Source: Flavobacterium endoglycinae
GTDB taxonomy: Bacteria > Bacteroidota > Bacteroidia > Flavobacteriales > Flavobacteriaceae
DNA: 64,000 nucleotides
NCBI RefSeq assembly: GCF_017352115.1
Contig: NZ_CP071448.1
Location: 5,329,001-5,393,000, forward strand
Direction: 5' to 3'
Every line of letters starts with the position of its first letter. The stretch's first letter is position 1. The notes under the pieces are model-generated. The model did no database searches and was not told the DNA's origin. It saw nothing but the letters and a program-made list of their open reading frames with translations. This document shows, in pieces, positions 34,099 to 41,616 of this stretch. Position numbers and translations under genes: made by a program.

Positions 34099-35757
34099 TT
34101 AGTTTGTGATATTAAATTCGGTCACATAAAAGTTTTTATCAACGGCCAAAATAGATTTATCATCTTTTACATTTTCAGCTTTCCAGTCGGTTGTTGGTTT
34201 AAGCCAAGTTTCAACACCATTTATGGTAACTTTTAAAGGAAGATTGAAATTTTCCACACAATTGATCCAATGGTAAATCAGTTTTTGATTTTTAAAATAA
34301 TATTCAAAAGTTGGTATCTGAGTAGTTCTTAAATATTGATTAAAAACTGGGCTAAAATCAATTCCCGATTCTTTACTTATAAAATCTTCAATCTGTTTTG
34401 TGGTAACGGTTTGATGATAAAAAGTCTTGTTCATTCCTCTCAAAATCGATTTAAATTTGGCATCGTCATTAATCACCTGACGAATGGTGTGAATTATGTT
34501 TGCTCCTTTTGGATACATATCGCCGGAACCTTCAACATTTACATCATAATAGCCAATAATTGGTTTTTTATTGGTAATCACTTTTCTAATCCCTCTTATA
34601 TATTCATTTGCAGCATCTTTTCCATAATAATACTCAATAAAAAGCGATTCAGAATATGTGGTGAAACTCTCGTGAATCCACATATCGGCAATATCTTTAT
34701 AGGTAATATTGTTTGCAAACCACTCATGTCCAGACTCGTGAATAATGATGTAATCAAATTTCAATCCCCAGCCTGTTCCGCTCATATCATTACCTTTATA
34801 ACCATTTTGATAGTCATTCCCGTAAGTAACAGAACTTTGGTGTTCCATTCCGAGATACGGAACTTCGACCAATTTATAACTGTCTTCGTAAAAAGGATAA
34901 GGACCAAACCAGTTTTCAAAAGCTTTCAGCATTTTAGGAGCGTCTTTAAAATGATCTTTTGCTTTCGCTAGATTATCTCTTAAAATGTAGTAATTACAAT
35001 CTAAATCGCCCTTTTCTCCTTTGAATTTTTCAGAGAAATTAACATAATCGCCAATATTGATATTTACTCCGTAATTATTAATTGGGTTTGAAACATACCA
35101 ATTAAAAGTTTTAGTGCCATCTTTTTGTTTTTTAACACTTTGCAGTCTTCCATTTGAAACATCAGTTAAATCACCTGGAACGTTTACACTAATCAGCATA
35201 TTCTCTACTTCATCATACATATGATCTTTACACGGCCACCAAACACTGGCTCCTAAACCTTGGCAAGACGAAGCTATAAAGTCTTTTCCGTTTTTATCTT
35301 TCTGCCACGTAATTCCTCCATCCCAAGGCGGACGAACAGCTTCTTTTGGAACACCTCCAAACGACACTACGATTTCTTTAGTTTCGCCTGCTTTTTGATT
35401 TTCGGTTAAAGTAATGAAGAAAGCATTTCCATCTCTTTCAAACTTTAATTCTTTTCCGTTTTGTGTTACTTTGGTAATGTTCATTGGTTCCTGCAAATCG
35501 ATCTGCATGCGATTGTATTCTGTTAAAACCGTATAACGTATCGTATTAGATCCCGAAATTGTTCGGTCTGACGGATTTACTTTAATATCAAGATGATAAT
35601 ATTTCAAATCCCACCAAGCTCTTTCTTTTGTAATGCTTCCGCGTAAAGTATCCTGATGTGTGAAAATGGTTTCGGATTTCCCCATAAGTCCTTGTGCATT
35701 AACACAAAAACCAATAAAAAAAGCTATTATAAAACTTCCAAAGTATTTTTTCATCAT
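34099..35757 (-). CDS. M1 family metallopeptidase, secreted (copy A)
   Basis: 552 residues with a signal peptide ending near CVNAQ. H340-E341-x-x-H344 and E363 are the zinc ligands and G303-MEH the substrate-binding exopeptidase motif. The start could be either of two adjacent ATG codons (35757 or 35754). It has the catalytic core of the family but no C-terminal domain. Copy B downstream repeats the sequence at high identity, so one arose from the other by tandem duplication. Roles in peptide uptake are inferred. Confidence 0.9.
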   Translation of the reverse strand: MMKKYFGSFIIAFFIGFCVNAQGLMGKSETIFTHQDTLRGSITKERAWWDLKYYHLDIKVNPSDRTISGSNTIRYTVLTEYNRMQIDLQEPMNITKVTQNGKELKFERDGNAFFITLTENQKAGETKEIVVSFGGVPKEAVRPPWDGGITWQKDKNGKDFIASSCQGLGASVWWPCKDHMYDEVENMLISVNVPGDLTDVSNGRLQSVKKQKDGTKTFNWYVSNPINNYGVNINIGDYVNFSEKFKGEKGDLDCNYYILRDNLAKAKDHFKDAPKMLKAFENWFGPYPFYEDSYKLVEVPYLGMEHQSSVTYGNDYQNGYKGNDMSGTGWGLKFDYIIIHESGHEWFANNITYKDIADMWIHESFTTYSESLFIEYYYGKDAANEYIRGIRKVITNKKPIIGYYDVNVEGSGDMYPKGANIIHTIRQVINDDAKFKSILRGMNKTFYHQTVTTKQIEDFISKESGIDFSPVFNQYLRTTQIPTFEYYFKNQKLIYHWINCVENFNLPLKVTINGVETWLKPTTDWKAENVKDDKSILAVDKNFYVTEFNITN

Positions 35758-35872
35758 TTATAAATTAAGTTTTGAATTAGTTAAACTATTAGTACAAATT
35801 TTTATTTTTTGTTACAATACTTGCATTCATATACAATATTGTTCTTTACTTTAGCTAAAATTTTCTTGTTTT

Positions 35873-36571
35873 ATGAAAGTCAGTTCATTTTTATATTTTT
35901 TAGTATTCTTATATTCAATAAATACTTATTCTCAAACATTTCCTATTCATAAAACAAATGATAAAATAACAATCGACGGCGATTTGACAGACTGGAAAAC
36001 ACCTTTTCTGGGTCCGTTTGTAATTCATAATTCAGGGGAAAAATCCACACAAAATACTATGGTTTCACTTTCGTGGAATGATGAAAACCTCTATATCGCT
36101 TATCGTTCTAAAGATTCGAAGATTATTGGAAAATCACAGCCAAAAGATTCTAAAATCTATGAAACAGATGATTTGGTTGAAATGTTTATTGATCCTGACG
36201 GTGATGGAAAAAACTATATTGAAATTGGCGTAAATGCCTTTTCAACGTATTATGATATGCTTTTAAAATGTATTTCTCCTGAATGCGGCGGCTGGAATAC
36301 TTCTATGGAGTATACTATTTCGGGGTTCGAAGCAGTAAGCAAAACAACTACAGAAGGGTTTAACACCGAAATTAAAATACCATTTTCTAGTCTGGCAAAA
36401 ATTGAAAATGGGAATTTTACAAAACCCAAAACCGGTACAAAGTGGAAAGGAAATACTTTTAGAATTGATTACGGTAATACGACCGAATATCTTGCATTAC
36501 AATCTTATAAGAGTTTGAAATTTGGTTTTCATCAACCAGCAGAATTTGCAGTTTTTGAGTTTGTAGAATAG
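35873..36571 (+). CDS. Secreted CBM9-like carbohydrate-binding domain protein
   Basis: 232 residues, signal peptide to about residue 20 (STSQ-like INTYSQT). The rest fits the CBM9/DOMON-like beta sandwich: ITIDGDLTDWKTPFLGPF near the N-terminus, SLSWNDENLYIAYRSKDSK, then DDLVEMFIDPDGDGKNYIEIGVNAF. It lacks any enzymatic domain, so it should bind a sugar or a haem-like ligand at the surface. Divergent from the M1 pair. The family match is good; the ligand is unknown. Confidence 0.8.
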   Translation: MKVSSFLYFLVFLYSINTYSQTFPIHKTNDKITIDGDLTDWKTPFLGPFVIHNSGEKSTQNTMVSLSWNDENLYIAYRSKDSKIIGKSQPKDSKIYETDDLVEMFIDPDGDGKNYIEIGVNAFSTYYDMLLKCISPECGGWNTSMEYTISGFEAVSKTTTEGFNTEIKIPFSSLAKIENGNFTKPKTGTKWKGNTFRIDYGNTTEYLALQSYKSLKFGFHQPAEFAVFEFVE

Positions 36572-36579
36572 TTTTTCGT

Positions 36580-37020
36580 TTACTTTTTCAGCAATACTCT
36601 TTTAATATTCTTATGTAATTCTAATGCATATACAATCCAATAAATACCAACAATAGGAACTAAAATTGTAAATATTAGGCTGTATATCAAAAAATAAGAA
36701 ACTATACCCATTAGAATAAAAAAAACTCCCAGAGCTACGGATTGTTTAATTTCAATTTTATATTCTTTTACAGCAATAGCATCAACCTTTTTAATTAAAG
36801 AGGTTAACTCATAAGGAATTTCTATGTCGGCATCTTTTGTTGTTAAAACTAAAAGCTCCTTTAACTTTATGTATGCATTTTTACTGTAAACTGAGTCTTT
36901 TAAAAATTTACCATTTTTTAGTACATCTTCTGCAAATTCATAAACTGCAAGAAACTGGTCTTCTACATACGTAGTGTTTTGTCCAATAGAACGTTTTTTT
37001 ATAATTTTTTCAATTTCCAT
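36580..37020 (-). CDS. Small membrane protein, paralogue 3 of a tandem trio
   Basis: 146 residues. A cytosolic N-terminal part (about 1-92, MEIEKIIKKRSIGQNTTYVEDQFL) is followed by two hydrophobic segments (about 94-115 and 118-136) and a basic tail. The middle IEIPYELTSLIKKVDAIAVKEYKIEI is shared with the two upstream neighbours. It lies 11 bp after the second paralogue, so the trio forms an operon. The family is not recognised; an immunity or membrane-stress role is possible by size and topology, but unsupported. Confidence 0.7.
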   Translation of the reverse strand: MEIEKIIKKRSIGQNTTYVEDQFLAVYEFAEDVLKNGKFLKDSVYSKNAYIKLKELLVLTTKDADIEIPYELTSLIKKVDAIAVKEYKIEIKQSVALGVFFILMGIVSYFLIYSLIFTILVPIVGIYWIVYALELHKNIKRVLLKK

Positions 37021-37031
37021 TTTCGCTCAGC

Positions 37032-37454
37032 TTAATAGTTAAAAAGCTTTTTAGCATTCTGATAATATTCAACTATAACATAGATCTGGATAATTCCTAT
37101 AATAACAATTGTGGCACTAATTGCAAAACCAAATAGAAAATAGCAAACAATGCCTAATAACAATACTACGACACCAATGTTTCTATGGAATTGATAAAAT
37201 CTTTTACAGCTTTCAAACCCTATCGAATCGACTTTAGCAATCTTATCCTGAACAGATTGAGGAATATTTACATTTTTTAACTTCTCTTTTAAATTAAAAA
37301 AATGCGTCATCGTATGAATCGTTTTTTTTTCGCTACCAAATTTCCCTTCTTTCAAAACATAATTTGCAGTATCATCCAATAAGACCAAATATTTTTCAGC
37401 ATCAGAAAAATTACTTCCATTTGCTATTTTTTCTCTTATTCTCTCAATTTCCAT
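37032..37454 (-). CDS. Small membrane protein, paralogue 2 of a tandem trio
   Basis: 140 residues with the same plan as its neighbours: MEIERIREKIANGSNFSDAEKYLVL at the start, a lysine-rich middle, and two C-terminal membrane segments (FHRNIGVVVLLLGIVCYFLFGF, ISATIVIIGIIQIYVIV). It lies 2 bp downstream of the interrupted paralogue and 11 bp upstream of paralogue 3. The trio probably arose by repeated local duplication and has diverged strongly. Function unknown. Confidence 0.7.
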   Translation of the reverse strand: MEIERIREKIANGSNFSDAEKYLVLLDDTANYVLKEGKFGSEKKTIHTMTHFFNLKEKLKNVNIPQSVQDKIAKVDSIGFESCKRFYQFHRNIGVVVLLLGIVCYFLFGFAISATIVIIGIIQIYVIVEYYQNAKKLFNY

Positions 37455-37456
37455 TT

Positions 37457-37909
37457 TTAATCGTCATTTAAATCAATCTTCTGCAAATTAGAGAGTTGAT
37501 TTATTCGTTTAAATAATATTATAAAACCTTGTAAAACTAATGCGACATCAAGTAAGATTAATGCCGTTCCAAATTCATCATGATATTTGAAATAGCCCAA
37601 AATACCAAAAAATATCATTAGAACCCCCAGCAATACTCCAGTTCTTAATTCTCTCCTGTTTATTTTGTATTCATAAGCAAAAACTATCTGAGCTTTTCTC
37701 TTTAATTCTTCAGGTATTTCAATATTACTTTTTAATAAATTAAACTTCAAAACATTATAAATCTCGTAACTCTAAAACGATTTTGGAGAGCGATCAAATT
37801 TTCCTTTTGCTAAAAAATTATCTACAAGGTTTTCAAAAAGTAAGACCAATTCGTTTTCGGTTAATTTTTTTTTGGCGAAAAAATCTTTTCTTACTTGTTC
37901 TATATCCAC
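37457..37909 (-). pseudogene. Third paralogue, interrupted by an in-frame TAG
   Basis: A frame from GTG at 37909 to the stop at 37457 covers 151 codons and aligns with both neighbours end to end. Codon 46 is TAG (37774-37772). The first 45 codons read VDIEQVRKDFFAKKK and FLAKGKF, aligned with MEIEKI and VLKNGKF of the others. After the stop it continues in the same frame with SYEIYNVLKFN and SNIEIPEEL, aligned with DIEIPYEL, and then the two membrane helices. A shorter protein could start at a TTG at 37750. A nonsense mutation is the simplest reading; sequencing error or readthrough are alternatives. Confidence 0.8.
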
Positions 37910-37990
37910 TTTTTTTATTGCAAAAATAAGAATAAAGAAAGTTACTTCGTATTTTTTAACAATACTTTTCCGTTAAAATTGTTCAAAATA

Positions 37991-38022
37991 AAAAAGACAA
38001 ATCAAATTTGATTTGTCTTTTT
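37991..38022. terminator. Terminator of the his operon
   Basis: A perfect palindrome of 16+16 bp, centred between 38006 and 38007, with A/T tracts on both sides. It lies 38 bp after the hisIE stop codon and can also terminate transcription from the other strand. Confidence 0.85.
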
Positions 38023-38059
38023 GGAAACAGCTTCTAGAAAACTATTTAATACTTATAAT

Positions 38060-38656
38060 TTACTTCTGACGTGTCTTTAAAACTTCCACAACATCATTTA
38101 ATTGATACCCTTTTGCTTGTAATAAAATCAGATAATGAAAAAGTAAATCAGCACTTTCACTAAGGAATAAATCATCGTTAGAATCTTTGGCTTCAATAAC
38201 TACTTCAACAGCTTCTTCACCGACTTTTTGAGCTATTTTATTAATTCCTTTTGCAAATAATGAAGCTACATAACTTTGCTCAGAATCAGCATTTTCTCTA
38301 CGGGTTTTAATCGTGTTTTCTAACTGGGAAATGAAACCATAATTAGCCGAATTTGGTTCTTGCCAGCAAGTGTCTGCCCCCGTATGACAAGTAGGTCCAA
38401 CAGGTTTTGCCTGAATCAAAAGCGTATCGCCATCGCAGTCATTTTTAATACTCACTAAGTTTAAAAAATTACCACTCTCCTCGCCTTTTGTCCAAAGCCT
38501 TTGTTTAGAACGGCTAAAGAAAGTTACTTTTTGCGTTTCTATAGTTTTTTGAAGTGATTCTTCATTCATATAGCCCAGCATCAAAACATTTTTTGTCTCT
38601 GAATCCTGAATAATCGCCGGAATTAATCCGTGTGCACTTTTGATATCGATTTCCAT
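38060..38656 (-). CDS. hisIE: Bifunctional phosphoribosyl-AMP cyclohydrolase / phosphoribosyl-ATP pyrophosphatase
   Basis: 198 residues. HisI domain is about 1-115, with the LGYMNEESLQKT start, the SRSKQRLWTKGEESGN signature and the metal cysteines in DCDGD and PTCHTGADTCW. HisE domain is about 115-198 (SYVASLFAKGINKIAQKVGEEAVEVVIEAKD). The two activities carry out steps 2 and 3 of histidine synthesis. It is the last gene of the his operon. An 87-bp gap to hisF is filled by two repeat types. Confidence 0.96.
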   Translation of the reverse strand: MEIDIKSAHGLIPAIIQDSETKNVLMLGYMNEESLQKTIETQKVTFFSRSKQRLWTKGEESGNFLNLVSIKNDCDGDTLLIQAKPVGPTCHTGADTCWQEPNSANYGFISQLENTIKTRRENADSEQSYVASLFAKGINKIAQKVGEEAVEVVIEAKDSNDDLFLSESADLLFHYLILLQAKGYQLNDVVEVLKTRQK

Positions 38657-38743
38657 TTTAATTTTAGATTTTAGATTTCAGATTTTAGATTTAATTTCTA
38701 AACTCAAATTATTGGAATTTGTAATTTAAAAATTGGAATTTCT
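38657..38743. repeat. Repeat-filled gap between hisIE and hisF
   Basis: The part next to hisIE has four imperfect TTAGATTT units (38670-38700). The part next to hisF is the AAATTCCAA-family copy at 38712-38741, on the minus strand right after the hisF stop. Confidence 0.75.
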
Positions 38744-39499
38744 TTAAATTCTGACTTCTATATTGTTATTTCTTAATTCTTGTTTCAACGCCTTAATCTC
38801 GATTTCTTTAAAGTGAAAAACGCTTGCCGCCAAAGCTGCATCTGCTTTTCCTTCTTGAAACGAATCTACAAAATGCTGTATATTTCCAGCACCTCCCGAA
38901 GCAATAATGGGAATATTTACCAACTCTGAAAGTTTAGCCAAAGCTTCGTTTGCAAAACCATTTTTAGTGCCATCATTATCCATCGAAGTGAATAAAATTT
39001 CTCCTGCGCCACGTTCTGCAACTTCAACAGCCCAATCGAATAAATTTAATTCTGTCGGTACTTTTCCGCCAACTAAATGCACAATCCATTGTCCGTCAAT
39101 TTGTTTGGCGTCTATTGCAACCACAACGCACTGACTTCCGAATTTCTGAGCCAAATCGTTAATCAACTGCGGATTTTTAACTGCCGATGAATTGATTGAG
39201 ACTTTATCTGCACCATTATTCAGCAGAATATCAACATCTTCTACAGATGAAATGCCACCGCCAACCGTAAACGGAATATTGATTTTCTCCGCTACGCTTC
39301 GCACCATTTTTACAAGCGTTTTTCGTCTTTCTTCAGTTGCCGAAATATCCAGAAAAACCAATTCATCCGCACCTTCAGCCGAATAAATTGCAGCTAATTC
39401 CACAGGATCACCGGCATCACGTAAATCAACAAAATTAACGCCTTTTACGGTTCTTCCGTTTTTGATATCTAAACAAGGTATAATTCTTTTTGCTAACAT
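38744..39499 (-). CDS. hisF: Imidazole glycerol phosphate synthase cyclase subunit
   Basis: 251 residues, the normal length. The catalytic aspartates of the TIM barrel are visible: CLDIKNGRTVKGVNF with Asp11 and VVAIDAKQ with the second Asp. FTVGGGISSVEDV and the late IPIIASGGAG are the phosphate-binding loops. It uses ammonia from HisH to form IGP and AICAR. It lies 166 bp downstream of hisA, an exceptionally long gap for these two partner genes. Confidence 0.97.
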   Translation of the reverse strand: MLAKRIIPCLDIKNGRTVKGVNFVDLRDAGDPVELAAIYSAEGADELVFLDISATEERRKTLVKMVRSVAEKINIPFTVGGGISSVEDVDILLNNGADKVSINSSAVKNPQLINDLAQKFGSQCVVVAIDAKQIDGQWIVHLVGGKVPTELNLFDWAVEVAERGAGEILFTSMDNDGTKNGFANEALAKLSELVNIPIIASGGAGNIQHFVDSFQEGKADAALAASVFHFKEIEIKALKQELRNNNIEVRI

Positions 39500-39665
39500 T
39501 TTTTTAATGTGTTAATTAGATAATTAGTCAATTAGATAATTATTTTTCGTCACGAATAAATTATCTAATTATCAAATTTTCTAATATTTAATGTGTCAAT
39601 CTGACAATTAGACAATTAGATAATTTTACGCAGTTGCTAAATAATTATCTAATTGACTAATTTTC
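39500..39665. repeat. Two quasi-palindromes between hisF and hisA (TAATTAGATAATTA family)
   Basis: 166 bp made of TAATTAGATAATTA-like words in both orientations, forming two imperfect hairpins around loops near 39546-39556 and 39628-39640. No open frame and no U-run. Confidence 0.8.
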
Positions 39666-40409
39666 TCATTTTCTAATTATAAAATCCTCCAGTTGTTTCA
39701 GCGTGATTCTTCCTTCGTAAATTGCTTTTCCTATGATAGTTCCTTCACAACCTAATTCTGCTAATTTTGGCAATTCGTCGAAAGTTGAAATTCCTCCAGA
39801 AGCGATTAGTTTAATCTCGACTCCGTTCGATTTGACATTACAATTTTCTAAAATTTTGCTGTATAAATCAAAACTCGGTCCTTGAAGCATTCCGTCTTTG
39901 GCAATATCAGTACAAATGACATACTGAATTCCTTTTGATTGGTAATCCTGAATAAACGGCACCAAATCTTCATTTGATTCTTCTAACCAGCCAGAAACTG
40001 CAATTTTCTCATCTTTTGCATCTGCGCCTAAAATGATTTTTTCTGTTCCGTATTCTGAAATCCATTTTTCGAAGATCACTCTGTTTTTAACCGCAATGCT
40101 TCCGCCTGTGATTTGATTCGCACCACTTTCAAAAGCAATTCTCAAATCATCATCTGATTTTAATCCGCCGCCGAAATCAATTTTTAAACTGGTTTGTGTC
40201 GCAATTTGTTCTAATATTTTATAATTGACAATTTTGCTTGATTTTGCACCGTCAAGATCTACTAAATGCAGATATTCGATTCCGTGTGCTTCAAATGATT
40301 TCGCCACTTCAAGCGGGTTTTCATTGTAAATTATCTTGGTATCATAATCACCTTTGGACAAACGAACGCATTTTCCTTCAATGATATCTATGGCTGGTAT
40401 TATTCTCAT
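39666..40409 (-). CDS. hisA: ProFAR isomerase
   Basis: 247 residues. IPAIDIIEGKCVRL carries the first catalytic Asp and ICTDIAKDGMLQGP the second; DFGGGLKSDDDL and LIASGGISTFDEL are phosphate loops. The (beta/alpha)8 barrel enzyme opens the ring of ProFAR in step 4. It is flanked by repeat-filled gaps on both sides (110 bp and 166 bp). Confidence 0.97.
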   Translation of the reverse strand: MRIIPAIDIIEGKCVRLSKGDYDTKIIYNENPLEVAKSFEAHGIEYLHLVDLDGAKSSKIVNYKILEQIATQTSLKIDFGGGLKSDDDLRIAFESGANQITGGSIAVKNRVIFEKWISEYGTEKIILGADAKDEKIAVSGWLEESNEDLVPFIQDYQSKGIQYVICTDIAKDGMLQGPSFDLYSKILENCNVKSNGVEIKLIASGGISTFDELPKLAELGCEGTIIGKAIYEGRITLKQLEDFIIRK

Positions 40410-40519
40410 TTTGTTTATTTTAGATTTCTGATTTTAGATTTTAGATTTTTCTAAAATTGAAATTTGATTGATTTTTGAAATTGTTATTGAATTGGAATTT
40501 GGAATTTAAAAATTGGAAT
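40410..40519. repeat. Repeat-filled gap between hisA and hisH
   Basis: It contains TTAGATTT units (40422-40450) next to hisA, AATTTGATTGATTTTTGAAA in the middle, and at 40492-40521 an AAATTCCAA-family copy directly after the hisH stop codon, overlapping it by 2 bp. Confidence 0.8.
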
Positions 40520-41101
40520 TTACATTTTTAAGAAGTTTCCAAGGATTTTCTCTCCAACATCACCGCTTTTTTCTGGGTGAAACTGCGTTCCGTAAAAATT
40601 ATCTTTTTGTAAAGCCGATGCGTATTCAAGATCATACTTGGTTTTAGCGACTGCATATTCGCAATTTGGCGCATAAAAACTGTGAACCAAATACATGAAT
40701 TCATTTTCAGAAATATCTTTGAACAAATCCGTTTTTAAATCATAAATCTGATTCCATCCCATTTGAGGCACTTTTACGTTGTTTGAAAATTTCAAAACGT
40801 CAACGTCAAAAATGCCTAAACCTGTTGTGTTTCCTTCTTCTGTTTTGTTGCACATCAATTGCATTCCCAAACAAATTCCTAAAACAGGCTGTTTCAACTG
40901 CGGAATCAAACCGTCTAATCCGCTTTCGCGAAGTTTTGTCATCGCTGAACTCGCTTCGCCTACACCAGGAAAAATCACTTTATCTGCAGCTTTAATTTCG
41001 TCTGGATTATTACTTAAAACAGCTTTAAAGCCCAATCTTTCAATAGCAAACATAATGCTCTGAATATTTCCCGCTCCGTAATTTATAATTACTATTTTCA
41101 T
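40520..41101 (-). CDS. hisH: Imidazole glycerol phosphate synthase glutamine amidotransferase subunit
   Basis: 193 residues. Class I amidotransferase triad: the nucleophile Cys in VLGICLGMQLM and the His/Glu pair in GTQFHPEKSG. The N-terminus IINYGAGNIQSI is diagnostic. It makes ammonia from glutamine and passes it to HisF. An AAATTCCAA repeat starts at its stop codon. It is 77 bp downstream of a non-his gene. Confidence 0.97.
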   Translation of the reverse strand: MKIVIINYGAGNIQSIMFAIERLGFKAVLSNNPDEIKAADKVIFPGVGEASSAMTKLRESGLDGLIPQLKQPVLGICLGMQLMCNKTEEGNTTGLGIFDVDVLKFSNNVKVPQMGWNQIYDLKTDLFKDISENEFMYLVHSFYAPNCEYAVAKTKYDLEYASALQKDNFYGTQFHPEKSGDVGEKILGNFLKM

Positions 41102-41178
41102 TTAATTTTTGTTTTTTTTGTTTCACGTTTCAAGTTGCGCAATAGAACGTGAAACGTAAAACTTGAAACATTTTTTCT
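41102..41178. repeat. Quasi-palindrome, GTTTCAAG family, between the NTF2-like gene and hisH
   Basis: On the minus strand GTTTCAAG and GTTTCACGTTC pair with AACTTGAAACGTGAAAC around TATTGCGC. Same family as the element on the other side of the NTF2-like gene. Confidence 0.8.
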
Positions 41179-41529
41179 CTACAAATCAGTGTAATGAGCA
41201 ATCATCTTGTTCACCAATCCTTCTTCATTAAAAAACATAACTTCAACCGCTTTTTTATCCATTATTGATTTATAATACAATGCAACAGAATTTACACCTG
41301 AAGTAACGTCAATCAATTCAAACTTTAAATCTGGAAATTTCGATAGTGCTTTCCTCCAATAAGCTGCTACGTTTTCTTTTCCAGAAAGTGAACCACTTTC
41401 AATACCTCCAGCCAATTTAATCATTGGTGTTGTAATCTCAAGATCGTCGGAATAATGACTCATAATATCGTTTAAATCATGAGAATTCCAAGATTCAATC
41501 CAAACTTTAGCAAATTTTTTAGCGTCCAT
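41179..41529 (-). CDS. SnoaL/NTF2-fold protein inside the his operon
   Basis: 116 residues. A cone-shaped alpha+beta NTF2-like domain is indicated by FAKVWIESWNSHDLNDIMSHYSDDLEITTP, GKENVAAYWRKALSKFPDLKFEL and VEVMFFNEEGLVNKM. Such proteins bind small ligands or catalyse ring or ester chemistry; the substrate is unknown and no catalytic dyad can be assigned. It lies between hisB and hisH and has no known role in histidine synthesis. Each flank is a GTTTCAAG-family quasi-palindrome, so it may have been inserted and could be excised by recombination between them. Confidence 0.8.
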   Translation of the reverse strand: MDAKKFAKVWIESWNSHDLNDIMSHYSDDLEITTPMIKLAGGIESGSLSGKENVAAYWRKALSKFPDLKFELIDVTSGVNSVALYYKSIMDKKAVEVMFFNEEGLVNKMIAHYTDL

Positions 41530-41616
41530 GTTTTCTAGTTTTTTTTTGTTTCACATTTCACGTTTCAAGTTACTCAGCAAAACGTGCAACATGGAACTTG
41601 AAACCTGAAACAAATT
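41530..41616. repeat. Quasi-palindrome, GTTTCAAG family, between hisB and the NTF2-like gene
   Basis: On the minus strand GTTTCAGGTTTCAAGTTC is answered by AACTTGAAACGTGAAATG and GTGAAAC. The downstream flank is A-rich, not U-rich, so it is not a terminator in the operon direction. Confidence 0.8.

Noticed and set aside
34336..34971. A 211-residue open frame antisense to M1 copy A
   Set aside because: Its frame follows the codon structure of the real gene on the other strand. The M1 signature and signal peptide support the minus-strand gene only, and a similar shadow frame exists opposite copy B.
39500..39665. CRISPR-like alternation of TAATTAGATAATTA words
   Set aside because: Word spacing is irregular, orientation alternates and no unique spacers are present. 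It is a pair of imperfect palindromes.
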